NCBI RefSeq assembly: GCF_008107725.1
Contig: NZ_VIRN01000061.1
Coordinates: forward strand, 558,001-622,000
Source of the DNA: Marinobacter sp. BW6
GTDB lineage: Bacteria > Pseudomonadota > Gammaproteobacteria > Pseudomonadales > Oleiphilaceae
Length of the DNA: 64,000 nucleotides
Direction of reading: 5' to 3'
Made by a program: the position numbers and the translations under genes. Shown one piece after another: positions 37,887 to 48,407 of this stretch (positions are counted from its first letter, which is position 1; each line of letters begins with the position of its first letter). The notes below the pieces were generated by a model that worked only from the letters and a program-made list of their open reading frames with translations, searched no databases and was not told the DNA's origin.

Positions 37887-38858
37887 TCAGCTTTGCGGCC
37901 ACCAGAAGCGGATACCGGCGATGCCCTGGCCGCCTCGCTGAAGGGCTTCCCGGAGATCTCCGGGCGACAACCCGCCGAGGGCAAACACCGGCAGCCCGGC
38001 TTCGGACGCCAGATCGGCAAAGGCCGGCCAGCCAAGGGTCGGCGCGCCCGGGTGACTCTCCGTCGGTAGGACCGGCCCGAGAGTAATGTAGTCCGCCCCG
38101 ATAGCCATTGCCTGATCGATTTCCTGTCTGTCGTGGCATGACACCCCCAACCAGGCGTCAGCCGGAACGGGTCGGGCCGTTAGCCCTGCCGCTTCGCGCC
38201 AGGGCAAGTGCAGACCGCGAGCTCCGGAGGTGGCGCGGAATACCTCGGGGCCGCCGTGGACAATCAGGGCAGTCCCAGCCCTCTCACAAACCGGCACCGC
38301 TTTCGCCGCCAACTCTCGGTAGGCTTGCGCGCTTATGTTTGGAGCACGAAGCACCACCAGGGCTGGCCTGGCAACTTCGAGACCTGCCAGAAGTCGTGCA
38401 ACCGTCTGGTCCTGATCAGTCTCTTCTCCGGTGATCGCCAGCTGCCGCGGCAATCGCAAAGCCCGAATAATCGGCCGGTTGGCGGCGGGAAAATCTTCAT
38501 CCCGAAGCTGCTCCGGACTGAGCCATTCGACCGGCTGCCCCTCGCACCCCTTTGCTTCACCTTCGGCGGCTCTGGTTTCCCAGACGTCCAGGAAAACCCG
38601 CTTGTCACCGTAGTCGTGGCGAATACCGATAACAGGCTCCAGAGAGGCCTCAGGCACGCGAAGACTGGTTTCTTCGGCAATCTCACGTACCAGCGCCGCC
38701 TGAACACTTTCCCCAGGCTCCACCTTGCCCCCGGGAAACTCCAGCAAGCCCCCCTGATGAACATGATCCGGCCGTCGGGCAATCAACACCCGACCATCCC
38801 GGACAATAACCGCAACGGCAACGTGAACTTCTTTCACCCGGGCTTCCGACGCAGACAT
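37887..38858 (-). CDS. Nudix hydrolase fused to thiamine-phosphate-synthase-like domain
   Basis: 323 residues with two domains. Residues about 8 to 135 are a MutT-like Nudix domain with the box GGKVEPGESVQAALVREIAEE; MutT cleanses 8-oxo-dGTP. Residues about 140 to 320 resemble ThiE (thiamine-phosphate synthase barrel): LIVHGGPEVFRATSGARGLHLP, LGVSCHDRQEIDQAMAIGADYITLGPVLPT, and the C-terminal FALGGLSPGDL. This fusion is well known in Pseudomonas-type gammaproteobacteria, usually annotated mutT, next to argJ and secA as here. It starts two bases after the argJ stop. Whether the ThiE part is active is not known. Confidence 0.9.
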   Translation of the reverse strand: MSASEARVKEVHVAVAVIVRDGRVLIARRPDHVHQGGLLEFPGGKVEPGESVQAALVREIAEETSLRVPEASLEPVIGIRHDYGDKRVFLDVWETRAAEGEAKGCEGQPVEWLSPEQLRDEDFPAANRPIIRALRLPRQLAITGEETDQDQTVARLLAGLEVARPALVVLRAPNISAQAYRELAAKAVPVCERAGTALIVHGGPEVFRATSGARGLHLPWREAAGLTARPVPADAWLGVSCHDRQEIDQAMAIGADYITLGPVLPTESHPGAPTLGWPAFADLASEAGLPVFALGGLSPGDLREALQRGGQGIAGIRFWWPQS

Positions 38859-38860
38859 GC

Positions 38861-40078
38861 TCAGGTACGGTACTCGGCGTTGATGGTGACGTAATCGTGG
38901 GAGAAGTCACAGGTCCATACCGTCTCCCGAACATCACCCCGCTTGAGATCAATAGCAATGGTAATCTCTTCCCGGTCCATCACAGCCTGGCCACGAGTTT
39001 CCGAGTAGTCCTCGGCCCTGCCACCGTTGCGGACCAGACAGACATCCCCCAGGTAAATTTCCAGGGCATTCAGATCCAGCCCGTCGACACCCGCGCGCCC
39101 TACCGCCGCCAGAATCCGGCCCCAGTTCGGGTCCGAGGCAAACAGCGCGGTCTTGACCAGCGGCGAATGCGCAACGGTGTAGGCCACATCCAGCGCTTCC
39201 TGCTGGCTGGCCGCGCCGCTGACATCGATGGTGACAAACTTGGTTGCACCCTCGCCGTCACGGACAATGGCATGAGCCAGTTCCAGATAGACGTTTTGCA
39301 GCGCCTCCCGCAGCTTCGGAAGCTCTGGACTGGTGGCCGTAATCTCGGGGCCGGAATACTGACCACTGGCCATCAGCATGCAGGCATCGTTAGTGGAGGT
39401 GTCGCCGTCGATGGTGATGCGATTGAAAGATGCCTCCCCCAGCTCGGAGGCAAGCGCCTGCAATAACTCTGGCGCAATCCGGGCATCGGTGGCAATGAAA
39501 CCGAGCATGGTCGCCATGTTGGGACGAATCATACCCGCCCCCTTGCTGATTCCCGAAATGGTCGCCGTGTGGCCGTCCAGCTCCACCTGACAGGACGCAC
39601 CTTTGGGGCGGGTATCCGTCGTCATGATGCCACTGGCGGCTTCAGCCCAGCGATTTTCAGCGGTGTTTGCCAAAGCCTCCGGAAGCGCGCCAACAATCTT
39701 TTGCACTGGCAACGGCTCGCCGATCACTCCAGTGGAAAACGGCAGAATCTCGGCTTCTGTGACGGCCGCCTGGGCTGCCAGGGCCTGACAGCAGGCGACT
39801 GCGTCCCGCATACCCTGCTCACCGGTACCGGCGTTGGCATTGCCGGTATTAATCAGAAGGTACCTTGGCGAGGTCGCGGCCAGATGCCGACGGCTGAGGG
39901 TAACCGGTGCCGCACAGAACTGGTTTTTCGTGAAGATACCGGCAACCCGGCTTTCAGGGGCCAGTTCAAACACAACGACATCCTTGCGACCCGGCTTCTT
40001 GATACCGGCGCTGGCTATGCCAATTTTTACCCCGGCCACCGGGTGAAACTCAGGTAAGGTTCCCGGACCTACCGCCAT
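38861..40078 (-). CDS. argJ: Glutamate N-acetyltransferase / amino-acid acetyltransferase
   Basis: 405 residues. In the arginine pathway it moves the acetyl group from N-acetylornithine to glutamate (cyclic route) and in some species also uses acetyl-CoA. The precursor cuts itself before a Thr to give two chains; TNDACMLMASG lies just after the DGDTS segment, and the KGAGMIRPNMATMLGFIATD segment just before the cleavage region is also characteristic. The order secA-argJ-mutT is conserved in related genera. Its upstream side holds the secA terminator. Confidence 0.95.
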   Translation of the reverse strand: MAVGPGTLPEFHPVAGVKIGIASAGIKKPGRKDVVVFELAPESRVAGIFTKNQFCAAPVTLSRRHLAATSPRYLLINTGNANAGTGEQGMRDAVACCQALAAQAAVTEAEILPFSTGVIGEPLPVQKIVGALPEALANTAENRWAEAASGIMTTDTRPKGASCQVELDGHTATISGISKGAGMIRPNMATMLGFIATDARIAPELLQALASELGEASFNRITIDGDTSTNDACMLMASGQYSGPEITATSPELPKLREALQNVYLELAHAIVRDGEGATKFVTIDVSGAASQQEALDVAYTVAHSPLVKTALFASDPNWGRILAAVGRAGVDGLDLNALEIYLGDVCLVRNGGRAEDYSETRGQAVMDREEITIAIDLKRGDVRETVWTCDFSHDYVTINAEYRT

Positions 40079-40134
40079 TCTGCCACTCCTATTTTCTATG
40101 GTTCTGCTCGAAGGACCACACCACCCATTGGAAA

Positions 40135-40180
40135 CTAAAAAACCCGCAGCCCACCAGTCATGGCTGGCAGATTGCGGGTT
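40135..40180 (-). terminator. Intrinsic terminator of secA
   Basis: On the minus strand, arms AACCCGCA and TGCGGGTT (40173-40180 and 40141-40148) enclose a second small stem (CCAG/CTGG) and are followed by a run of T's. It ends secA transcription ahead of argJ. Confidence 0.75.
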
Positions 40181-40205
40181 CCGATAGTGTGATCAGTGCT
40201 CTGAA

Positions 40206-42944
40206 TCAGCTGACCTTGCCATGACACTGCTTGTACTTCTTGCCGGACCCGCAGGGGCAGGGCTCATTTCGGCCCACCTTACGCTCCTGCCGAACAAAGG
40301 TTTCCGGGGTCGACTGCCGGGCATCGTCTGCGTCGCCCTCACCCTGGCTCTGGGCCGTGGCACTGGTCTCATCGTGGCGCAAGCGGGCGCGGGCAAGCTC
40401 CTCTTCCAATTCCTGTTTGCGACGACGCTCGACTTCTTCCATCTCTTCACGGCTCTGAACACGAACGTGGCAGAGCACCCGTGTGACGTCCCGCTTCATG
40501 GTATCAAGCATGGTTTCAAACAGGTTGAAGGCCTCGCGCTTGTACTCCTGCTTGGGGTTCTTCTGGGCATAACCCCGCAGATGGATACCACGGCGCAGAT
40601 GGTCCATGTTGGAAAGATGCTCTTTCCACAGGGTATCCAGCACCTGCAGGAACACCTGTTTCTCGAACTTGCGCATGGCCTCGGAACCGGCAATTTCTTC
40701 CTTGCCTTCGTAGGCGGCCACAATTTCGTCCAGAATCTTCTGGCGCAGGTTTTCCTCATACAGCTTGTTATCTTCCTCCAGCCATTTCTGAACCGGCAGA
40801 TCAATCGACATCTCAGACTGAAGCTGGGCTTCCAGCCCCGCGATATCCCACTGTTCAGGCATACTCTGGGGCGGGATGTATTCGCTGATCAGCGAATCGA
40901 CAACGTCTTCCCGGATGGTCTTGACCATGTCGGAAATGTCATCGGAGGACATGACTTCGTTGCGCTGGTCGTAGATGACCGTCCGCTGATCGTTGGCCAC
41001 GTCGTCGTATTCCAGCAGCGTCTTCCGCATATCAAAGTTGCGGCCTTCGACCTTGCGCTGGGATTTCTCAATGGCATTGGTCACCATCCGGTGCTCAATG
41101 GCCTCGCCCTTCTTCATGCCCATCGCCTGCATCAGGCTCTTGACCCGATCTGGGGCAAAGATGCGCATGAGGTTGTCTTCCAGAGAAAGGAAGAACCGCG
41201 AGGAACCGGGATCACCCTGACGACCGGCACGACCGCGAAGCTGGTTATCAATCCGGCGGGACTCGTGACGCTCGGTACCAATGATGTGCAGGCCGCCTGC
41301 CTCAAGCACCTGATTATGACGCTCGGTCCATTCCGCCTTGACCCGGGCAACCTCCTCTTCCGAGGGATTCTCCATGGCCGCAGCTTCGTGCTCCCAGTTA
41401 CCACCGAGCACGATATCGGTACCACGGCCGGCCATGTTGGTGGCGATGGTCACTGCGCCCGGACGGCCCGCCTGGGCAATGATATGGGCTTCAGATTCGT
41501 GCTGCTTGGCGTTCAGGATCTTGTGCTCGATCCGCGCCTTCTTGAGCAGCATGGAGAGTAGTTCGGAAGCCTCGATAGACGCGGTACCGACCAGGATTGG
41601 ACGCCCTTCAGCGGTGACATCCTTGATCTCGTCAATGATGGCGTGGAATTTCTCTTCCTGGGTCAGATACACCAGGTCGTTGTAATCAGTCCGCTGGATC
41701 GGCTTGTTGGGCGGAATAACCACGACGTCGAGGCCGTAGATCTGGCGGAATTCGAAGGCTTCGGTATCCGCCGTACCGGTCATACCGGCCAGCTTGTCGT
41801 AAAGCCGGAAATAGTTCTGGAAGGTAGTGGAAGCGAGCGTCTGGCTTTCGGCCTGAATGTTGACGCCCTCTTTGGCCTCCACCGCCTGGTGCAAACCTTC
41901 ACTCCAGCGACGACCCGGCATGGTACGACCGGTATGCTCGTCGACAATAACCACCTGGCCACCCTGGACAATATAATCCACGTCTTTCTGGAACAGGTGA
42001 TGGGCCCGCAATGCCGAGTGCACATGGTGCAACAGGCTGAGGTTGGCCGCAGAATACAGGCTCTCACCTTCCTTCAGGAGGCCACGTTCAAGCAACAGTT
42101 CCTCGACTTTCTCGTGGCCGCCCTCCGTAAGCTCGACCTGGCGGGACTTCTCGTCAATGGTGAAGTCACCGGTAGGCTCGCCTTCTTCAGGCACTTCACC
42201 TTTTTCGAGGCTTGGAATCAGTTCATTGATGGCCTGGTACAGTTTTGAGCTGTCCTCGGCTGCACCGGAGATGATCAACGGCGTTCTGGCCTCATCGATC
42301 AGGATCGAATCAACTTCGTCCACGATCGCGTAATTCAGCCCGCGCTGGACCTTGTCTTCAGTACTGAACGCCATGTTATCGCGCAGGTAATCGAAACCAA
42401 ATTCGTTGTTGGTGCCGTAGGTAATGTCGGCCTGGTAGGCCGCGCGCTTTTCCTCCGCCGGCTGGCCCGAGGCCACCACACCCACCTGCATACCCAGGAA
42501 ACGGTAAAGCTTGCCCATCCAGTCGGCGTCACGGCGGGCCAGGTAATCGTTCACGGTGACAACGTGGACACCCTTGCCGGACAGGGCATTGAGGTACACA
42601 GAAGCGGTGGCTACCAGGGTCTTGCCCTCACCGGTTTTCATTTCCGCGATCCGGCCTTCGTGCAGGGTAATCCCCCCGATCAGCTGGACGTCGTAATGGC
42701 GCATGCCCATAACCCGCCGGCCCGCTTCACGCACGGTTGCAAAGGCTTCCGGTAACAGGGCATCCAGGGATTCGCCTTCGTCGATCCGGCGACGGAACTC
42801 CGCGGTCTTGCCTTGCAACTCGGAGTCAGACAGATTGCCATACTGCTCTTCAAGCTCATTAATGCGTATGACGGATTTACGCATTCTCTTGATTTCTCTG
42901 GCGTTTTTACTGCCGAACATCTTGGTTGCAAGCTTTGTGAACAT
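40206..42944 (-). CDS. secA: Preprotein translocase ATPase SecA
   Basis: 912 residues; the motor that pushes unfolded precursors through SecYEG. Motifs: [29 protein letters not shown] (Walker A part), [19 protein letters not shown] (DEAD box), [17 protein letters not shown], and the C-terminal zinc-binding, SecB-contacting tail with [14 protein letters not shown]. It has its own promoter and terminator, so it is an isolated transcription unit at the end of the division and wall gene region. Confidence 0.98.
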   Translation of the reverse strand: MFTKLATKMFGSKNAREIKRMRKSVIRINELEEQYGNLSDSELQGKTAEFRRRIDEGESLDALLPEAFATVREAGRRVMGMRHYDVQLIGGITLHEGRIAEMKTGEGKTLVATASVYLNALSGKGVHVVTVNDYLARRDADWMGKLYRFLGMQVGVVASGQPAEEKRAAYQADITYGTNNEFGFDYLRDNMAFSTEDKVQRGLNYAIVDEVDSILIDEARTPLIISGAAEDSSKLYQAINELIPSLEKGEVPEEGEPTGDFTIDEKSRQVELTEGGHEKVEELLLERGLLKEGESLYSAANLSLLHHVHSALRAHHLFQKDVDYIVQGGQVVIVDEHTGRTMPGRRWSEGLHQAVEAKEGVNIQAESQTLASTTFQNYFRLYDKLAGMTGTADTEAFEFRQIYGLDVVVIPPNKPIQRTDYNDLVYLTQEEKFHAIIDEIKDVTAEGRPILVGTASIEASELLSMLLKKARIEHKILNAKQHESEAHIIAQAGRPGAVTIATNMAGRGTDIVLGGNWEHEAAAMENPSEEEVARVKAEWTERHNQVLEAGGLHIIGTERHESRRIDNQLRGRAGRQGDPGSSRFFLSLEDNLMRIFAPDRVKSLMQAMGMKKGEAIEHRMVTNAIEKSQRKVEGRNFDMRKTLLEYDDVANDQRTVIYDQRNEVMSSDDISDMVKTIREDVVDSLISEYIPPQSMPEQWDIAGLEAQLQSEMSIDLPVQKWLEEDNKLYEENLRQKILDEIVAAYEGKEEIAGSEAMRKFEKQVFLQVLDTLWKEHLSNMDHLRRGIHLRGYAQKNPKQEYKREAFNLFETMLDTMKRDVTRVLCHVRVQSREEMEEVERRRKQELEEELARARLRHDETSATAQSQGEGDADDARQSTPETFVRQERKVGRNEPCPCGSGKKYKQCHGKVS

Positions 42945-42981
42945 AGACCACTGCTTCTTTGATTAAACGGAGGAAGCCGGC

Positions 42982-43009
42982 ATTCTAACCTTATTTTGTA
43001 ACAGGACAA
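42982..43009 (-). promoter_or_regulatory. Promoter of secA
   Basis: On the minus strand, -35 TTGTCC (43004-43009) and -10 TAGAAT (42982-42987) with a 16-base spacer, about 38 bases before the secA start. No secM-like frame is seen upstream. Confidence 0.5.
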
Positions 43010-43128
43010 AAGGCAGGCCTCACACAGGCGCAATAAGTCGCCGATGAGGCACCGGATTCATGGATAAAAACTGGCCGGGCGCGGAATGGCAGAGAAATAC
43101 TGAAGGCGGCGGGTAAGCCGTAACCGGA

Positions 43129-44064
43129 TTAGCGGCTCGCTCGCTTGATGTAGGTTTCCGGGTTTTCAGACTTGCCATTCCGGATTACTTCAAAGTGCAC
43201 ATGGGGACCGGTTGAACGCCCGGTGCTGCCCATCAGCGCCACCACCTGGCCCTTCTGGACAACATCACCCACCTCCACCTTGATGGTCTTGCAGTGAGCA
43301 TAACGGGTTATCAAACCATCACCATGGTCGACTTCCACGAGGTTCCCATAGCCATAGCGCTCGCCGGCATAGGTAACCACACCGCCCGCGACCGAGATAA
43401 TATCACTGCCATCCTTGCCGGCCAGGTCAACCCCGGCATGCCAGGTGCGCTTGCCGGTAAACGGATCCGAACGATAGCCGTACTTGGAAGACAGCCAACC
43501 CCAGGTTATCGGGCGACCTTCAAGGTAGAGTTCGTCTTCGAGACGCTTGCTGGATGCCAGCTGATCAAGCAGCCGCAGTTGCTGTTCGCGATCCTCGATC
43601 CGCCACTCCATTGCCTCGATCATGCGCGTCAGCTCAGGCGCGGAAAAGGAATCGCCCGACAAAGCGTCTTCAGGACCACCGACAGCGGCCGGCTGATCGA
43701 AGTTGAACTCATCACTGGCCACCAGGCCAGATTCCACAAAACGCTGGCCCAGCGCATCCAGGCGTAACAGACGGCCCTGAATCTCACCCAGGCGCAGAGT
43801 CAACGCATCAACCTGTTGCTGGACATTCTCTTCAATACCGGCCAGTTCCGCTTTCTGCTCTGCCAGTTTTAGCTGCCACTCGGCCACCAGCTCGGAGTTG
43901 GTGGGCTCTCTGGCCTCAACCTGCTCCACGGCCATCTGATAACCGGCCCAGCCAGCGGCGGCCAGCAGGGAAAGCACAAAAAACAGCAGCCCGACGGCAA
44001 GAGTACTGTTGATCGACAACACACGGGACTTTCCGTGGTGCTTGCCAACAAGAATAATGTTCAT
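43129..44064 (-). CDS. M23-family (LytM-type) cell-wall peptidase, membrane-anchored
   Basis: 311 residues from the ATG at 44064 (an ATG at 44082 is an alternative). One N-terminal membrane segment (VGLLFFVLSLLAAAGWAGY), then a periplasmic coiled coil (AEQKAELAGIEENVQQQVDA) and a C-terminal peptidase domain with the zinc ligands HAGVDLA and HVHFEV and the family stretch RYGYGNLVEVDHGDG. All ligands are present, so it should be an active peptidoglycan hydrolase rather than an EnvC-like activator. It lies between secA and lpxC, as in Pseudomonas relatives, and diverges from the DUF721 gene. Confidence 0.92.
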   Translation of the reverse strand: MNIILVGKHHGKSRVLSINSTLAVGLLFFVLSLLAAAGWAGYQMAVEQVEAREPTNSELVAEWQLKLAEQKAELAGIEENVQQQVDALTLRLGEIQGRLLRLDALGQRFVESGLVASDEFNFDQPAAVGGPEDALSGDSFSAPELTRMIEAMEWRIEDREQQLRLLDQLASSKRLEDELYLEGRPITWGWLSSKYGYRSDPFTGKRTWHAGVDLAGKDGSDIISVAGGVVTYAGERYGYGNLVEVDHGDGLITRYAHCKTIKVEVGDVVQKGQVVALMGSTGRSTGPHVHFEVIRNGKSENPETYIKRASR

Positions 44065-44199
44065 ATCATCATCTGGTTTCATCGTTGAGCCGCAACCGCA
44101 TCCTGTAGCGTTGCGCCCCGGAAAGATCCGAAGGGGTCTGCCATCCTTTGGCAACAGCTACATACTGAAAAAATTGCAGCGCCCGGTAGACATACTCGT

Positions 44200-44227
44200 T
44201 TGTCACAATGTAAAACGAGTGTAATAC
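44200..44227 (+). promoter_or_regulatory. Candidate promoter of the DUF721 gene
   Basis: -35 TTGTCA (44200-44205), 16-base spacer, -10 TAATAC (44222-44227), about 70 bases before the DUF721 start and inside the divergent gap to the M23 gene. Confidence 0.4.
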
Positions 44228-44296
44228 AGGCACTACGCATAAACCGTGCCGAAGTGTAACCAATCGTAAACGGAGCCGTCGAGTAAAAACGCCGCC

Positions 44297-44743
44297 ATGA
44301 AACGGAAAAGCGAGCAAAAAATGACCTTCGACAAGCTTGGCAGGACCCCCGTGCTCAAGGATCTCGTTGCTAAAGCTGAACTCCATCGACAGGCGGAGGA
44401 GGAAGTTCTGGCAGCCCTTCCGCAGGAACTGGTTACGGGGACACGCTTTGTCAGCTGCAAGGACGGCGAACTGATTCTTACCGCTGAAACCGCCGGCAAA
44501 GCAAGTCAGGTTCGGTTCCGCCAACATGAGATCATGGAGAAACTTCGAGAGAACGAATTATTCCGGTTCGTCTGGAAACTGAAAGTAAAGGTTGCCCCGC
44601 CCAGATTCCGGGAAAAACCGGTGTTCAAAAAAGAACCTTTGAGCAAAGAAAATGCCCGACTCCTCAAAGAGGAAGCCGGGCACACGAAGGATAAAGCATT
44701 ACGCGAGGTTCTCGAAAAACTCGCTAGCCACGTACGGGATTAA
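44297..44743 (+). CDS. DUF721 (DciA-like) protein
   Basis: 148 residues, basic. Residues about 15 to 100 match the DUF721 pattern (LVAKAELHRQAEEEVLAALP, then GELILTAETAGKASQVRFRQ and LRENELFRFVWKLKVKV). DUF721 proteins of the DciA type load or regulate the replicative helicase in bacteria without DnaC; the gene next to lpxC and secA in gammaproteobacteria belongs to this family. The C-terminal tail is Lys/Glu-rich. It is the only plus-strand gene in this half and converges with lpxC, with 11 bases between the stops. Confidence 0.8.
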   Translation: MKRKSEQKMTFDKLGRTPVLKDLVAKAELHRQAEEEVLAALPQELVTGTRFVSCKDGELILTAETAGKASQVRFRQHEIMEKLRENELFRFVWKLKVKVAPPRFREKPVFKKEPLSKENARLLKEEAGHTKDKALREVLEKLASHVRD

Positions 44744-44754
44744 AGCGTCCTGCC

Positions 44755-45669
44755 TTAACCCGCCGCCAGCACAGGCTTCATGTAGGAAATCGGGGCAGTG
44801 GCCTCGTCATCAAAGGTAACCACTTCCCAGGCGTCCTCTTCTGCCCTGAGCTTGCGCAACAGCTTGTTGTTCAGATCGTGGCCGGATTTGATACCCCGGA
44901 ATTCACCAATCAGGCTATTGCCCAACTGATAAAGATCACCGATGGCATCAAGCAGCTTGTGCTTCACGAATTCGTCGTCATAGCGCAGGCCGTCTTCGTT
45001 GAGGATTTTGTAATCGTCAACGACGATGGCGTTATCCACACTGCCACCAAGGGCGAGGTTCATGGCACGCAATTTTTCAATGTCACGCATGAACCCGAAG
45101 GTCCGTGCACGGCTCACTTCCTTGACAAAGGAGGTGCTGGAAAAATCGACGGTTGCAGTCTGGGCGCGGCCTTTGAACACAGGGTGATCAAAGTCGATAC
45201 CGAAGCTAACCTTGAAACCTTCGAAAGGCAGCAGGGTCGCTTTCTTATCACCTTCCTCAACCGTTACCTCACGCTTGATGCGAATGAAACGCTTGGCCGC
45301 ATCCTGCTCGGCAATACCGGCGGACTGCAGAAGAAACACAAATGGGCCGGCAGAACCGTCCATAATGGGCACTTCCGCGGCGCTAAGCTCGACGAAACAG
45401 TTATCAATCCCGAGACCAGCCATGGCCGAGAGCAGATGCTCTACGGTCGCCACACGGACACCGTCTTTTACCAGCGTCGTGGACAGCATGGTCTCACCCA
45501 CATTTTCCGCACATGCACGAATCTCAACCATGGGGTCCAGATCGGTACGGCGGAAGATGATACCGGAGTCCACCGGAGCAGGCTTGAGGGTCAGGTAAAC
45601 CTTCTCACCCGAGTGCAAGCCAACACCGGTGGCACGGATGGTGTTTTTAAGTGTCCGTTGTCTGATCAT
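44755..45669 (-). CDS. lpxC: UDP-3-O-acyl-N-acetylglucosamine deacetylase
   Basis: 304 residues; zinc enzyme for the committed step of lipid A synthesis. Motifs: the start [37 protein letters not shown] with a zinc His, the catalytic-loop MDGSAGPF, and [14 protein letters not shown] with further zinc ligands. Typical length and position downstream of ftsZ. The 211-base gap before it should hold its own promoter (a TAGAAT -10 is visible, with a poor -35). Confidence 0.98.
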   Translation of the reverse strand: MIRQRTLKNTIRATGVGLHSGEKVYLTLKPAPVDSGIIFRRTDLDPMVEIRACAENVGETMLSTTLVKDGVRVATVEHLLSAMAGLGIDNCFVELSAAEVPIMDGSAGPFVFLLQSAGIAEQDAAKRFIRIKREVTVEEGDKKATLLPFEGFKVSFGIDFDHPVFKGRAQTATVDFSSTSFVKEVSRARTFGFMRDIEKLRAMNLALGGSVDNAIVVDDYKILNEDGLRYDDEFVKHKLLDAIGDLYQLGNSLIGEFRGIKSGHDLNNKLLRKLRAEEDAWEVVTFDDEATAPISYMKPVLAAG

Positions 45670-45880
45670 CGGTACATAATTCCGTCACAAAAAGGCGATA
45701 TTCTAGGCAAAATTCTGCCCGGAGAATATCAGAAAATAAGACTGAATACCATTTAACCAATCCGTTGTTGCTGAATGTTCATACAGCACGCAACCCATGG
45801 CAATCAGTGCACGTATTTACCGGTTTCGGGTTCCATATTTCGCTCACGAACCGGAACCAGATCACAATTGCACCAGATTA

Positions 45881-47038
45881 TCAGTCAGCCTGCCGACGGA
45901 GGAATGCGGGAATATCGAGATAGTCGACACCCTGCTCCTCGCTGTCCTTGCTCTGGTCGATAGCCACGTTTCCATGGGAAACGGCCCGGCGACGCAGCAC
46001 AGCGGGACGGTCCAGCTGGTTGTAATCGGTTTTTCCATCCAGGGTACGGGTGTTGTCCACCACCTTGGTCGGCTTCTCACGATCACCGCCCAGACCGGTC
46101 GCAACAACCGTCACCTTCAGTTCGTCGGTCATTTCCGGATCAATGACGGTACCGACAACAACGGTGGCGGAGTCAGAAGCGAACTCACGCACAATGTCGC
46201 CAACCTCGGAGAATTCGCCCAGGTTGAGGTCCATACCAGCGGTGATGTTGACCAGAATACCTTTGGCACCCTGCAGGTTGATATCTTCCAGCAACGGGCT
46301 GCGAATGGCCGCTTCGGCTGCTTCCCGCGCGCGGTTTTCGCCAGTGGCGCGAGCGGTGCCCATCATGGCCATACCCATTTCAGACATGACCGTCTTCACA
46401 TCGGCAAAGTCGACGTTGATCATACCGTTACGGGTAATCAGATCGGCGATACCCTGAACTGCGCCCAGAAGCACATCATTGGCCGCGGCAAATGCGTCCA
46501 GCAGGCTGGTTTTCTTGCCCATAACCGCCAACAGCTTTTCATTGGGGATGGTGATCAGGGAGTCGACGCTTTCTTCCAATTCTTTCAGTCCGGATTCGGC
46601 AACGCTCATGCGCTTACCACCTTCAAACATGAAAGGCTTGGTAACAACGGCAACGGTCAGGATACCCAGTTCACGGGCCACTTCCGCCACAATCGGCGCG
46701 GCGCCGGTGCCGGTACCACCACCCATGCCCGCGGTAATGAAGACCATGTCAGCACCCTTGATGGCTTCGGCGATGCGATCACGATCTTCCAGGGCGGACT
46801 GACGACCGACTTCCGGATTTGCGCCGGCACCCAGCCCCTTGGTGATATTGCCACCGAGCTGAATGATCTGACGCGCATCCATATCGGTCAGCGCCTGGGC
46901 ATCTGTGTTGGCGCAGATGAATTCCACACCTTCGATGTCGCTGTTAAGCATATGGCGAACGGCGTTGCCGCCACCACCGCCTACACCGACGACTTTAATG
47001 ACAGCGTTTTGCTGGACATTATCGACGAGTTCAAACAT
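45881..47038 (-). CDS. ftsZ: Cell division GTPase FtsZ
   Basis: 385 residues; tubulin homologue that forms the division ring. It has the start [14 protein letters not shown], the tubulin signature [20 protein letters not shown], the T7 region [13 protein letters not shown], and the conserved C-terminal peptide [14 protein letters not shown] that binds FtsA and ZipA. Follows ftsA after about 100 bases. Confidence 0.98.
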   Translation of the reverse strand: MFELVDNVQQNAVIKVVGVGGGGGNAVRHMLNSDIEGVEFICANTDAQALTDMDARQIIQLGGNITKGLGAGANPEVGRQSALEDRDRIAEAIKGADMVFITAGMGGGTGTGAAPIVAEVARELGILTVAVVTKPFMFEGGKRMSVAESGLKELEESVDSLITIPNEKLLAVMGKKTSLLDAFAAANDVLLGAVQGIADLITRNGMINVDFADVKTVMSEMGMAMMGTARATGENRAREAAEAAIRSPLLEDINLQGAKGILVNITAGMDLNLGEFSEVGDIVREFASDSATVVVGTVIDPEMTDELKVTVVATGLGGDREKPTKVVDNTRTLDGKTDYNQLDRPAVLRRRAVSHGNVAIDQSKDSEEQGVDYLDIPAFLRRQAD

Positions 47039-47135
47039 TTCCCCTACTCCTTCGTGCTGTTTTCAGCCCTTGTTCCAGGCTGTTTGTTCGAGATTGTGTT
47101 TTCGAGATACCTTCGTGTACTACCACCCGGTTCCG

Positions 47136-48371
47136 TCAGAAATGACCGGTAAACCAGGCTTTCATGCGCTCAAACAGCGAGGGTGCATCTTCACCCTTGA
47201 GCACCGGTGCCCGCCCTAGATCCATCTGGCGGAAACCATGAATCAACAACCCAACGCCAGTGGCGTAGATCGGATTGTTGACCACCTCCGTCATGCCGGA
47301 AACCGCCTGCGGACAGGCCAGCCGTACCGGCATGTGGAAGATCTCTTCGGCCAGCTCCACCACGCCTTCCATGGTGGAGGAACCGCCGGTTATCACGATG
47401 CCTGCCGGAATGAGGTCTTCGAACCCGGACCGGCGCAACTCTGACTGCACCAGGGTGAACAGCTCCTCATAACGCGGCTCAACCACCTCGGCCAGGGCCT
47501 GCCTGGACAGATCCCGCGGAGCGCGATCGCCAACGCTGGGAACCTTGATGGTTTCATCCGCACCGGCCAGCTGGGTCAGTGCGCAGGCATATTTGATCTT
47601 GATTTCTTCGGCATTCTGGGTCGGTGTGCGCAACGCCATCGCGATGTCGTTGGTCACCTGGTCGCCGGCGATCGGAATCACCGCCGTGTGCCGAATAGCG
47701 CCGCCGGTAAACACAGCAATGTCGGTGGTGCCGCCACCGATATCCACCACGCAGACGCCAAGTTCCTTTTCGTCTTCGGTGAGAATGGCGTGGCTGGATG
47801 CCAGCTGCTCCAGGATGATGTCATCCACCTCCAGACCACAGCGCTTCACGCATTTCTCGATGTTCTGGGCGGCGTTCACCGCGCAGGTCACAAGATGCAC
47901 CTTGGCTTCCAGGCGCACACCCGACATACCCATGGGTTCCTTGATGCCTTCCTGGCTGTCGATCACGAATTCCTGGGGCAGAATGTGAAGAATTTTCTGG
48001 TCTGCAGGAATCGCGACCGCCTGGGCGGCATCGATCACCCGGTCAATGTCAGCCTGGGTGACTTCACGATCACGGATGGCAACAATCCCGTGGGAGTTCA
48101 GGCTCTTGATATGGCTGCCGGCAATACCCGCATACACCGAGTGAATTCGGCACCCAGCCATCAACTCCGCCTCTTCCACCGCGCGCTGAATTGCCTGGAC
48201 CGTGGTTTCAATATTCACCACCACTCCACGCTTGAGGCCCCGGGAAGGATGGGAACCAATGCCCACCACTTCGATGGTGCCGTCCATCTTGCGCTTGCCG
48301 ACAATCGCAACCACCTTCGAGGTTCCGATATCGAGGCCGACAATCATGTTTTCCGTTTCAACCGATGACAT
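47136..48371 (-). CDS. ftsA: Cell division protein FtsA
   Basis: 411 residues from the ATG at 48371 (a GTG four codons upstream is possible). Actin-like membrane tether of the FtsZ ring. Motifs: VGLDIGTSKVVAIVGK (phosphate 1), VCVVDIGGGTTDIAVF (phosphate 2), IVITGGSSTMEGV (adenosine), and a C-terminal amphipathic helix (SLFERMKAWFTGHF) for membrane binding. The 1C domain unique to FtsA is present. Confidence 0.98.
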   Translation of the reverse strand: MSSVETENMIVGLDIGTSKVVAIVGKRKMDGTIEVVGIGSHPSRGLKRGVVVNIETTVQAIQRAVEEAELMAGCRIHSVYAGIAGSHIKSLNSHGIVAIRDREVTQADIDRVIDAAQAVAIPADQKILHILPQEFVIDSQEGIKEPMGMSGVRLEAKVHLVTCAVNAAQNIEKCVKRCGLEVDDIILEQLASSHAILTEDEKELGVCVVDIGGGTTDIAVFTGGAIRHTAVIPIAGDQVTNDIAMALRTPTQNAEEIKIKYACALTQLAGADETIKVPSVGDRAPRDLSRQALAEVVEPRYEELFTLVQSELRRSGFEDLIPAGIVITGGSSTMEGVVELAEEIFHMPVRLACPQAVSGMTEVVNNPIYATGVGLLIHGFRQMDLGRAPVLKGEDAPSLFERMKAWFTGHF

Positions 48372-48407
48372 GTATTCCACCAAACCGTAGGTCTGAATTA
48401 ACCGTTG

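Noticed and set aside
40221..41561. Long plus-strand reading frame (446 codons) opposite secA
   Set aside because: Antisense shadow of secA in GC-biased DNA; no protein family features.
45797..47152. Long plus-strand reading frame (451 codons) opposite ftsZ
   Set aside because: It lies wholly over ftsZ on the other strand, has the His/Gly-rich make-up of an antisense shadow and no ribosome-binding site or family match.
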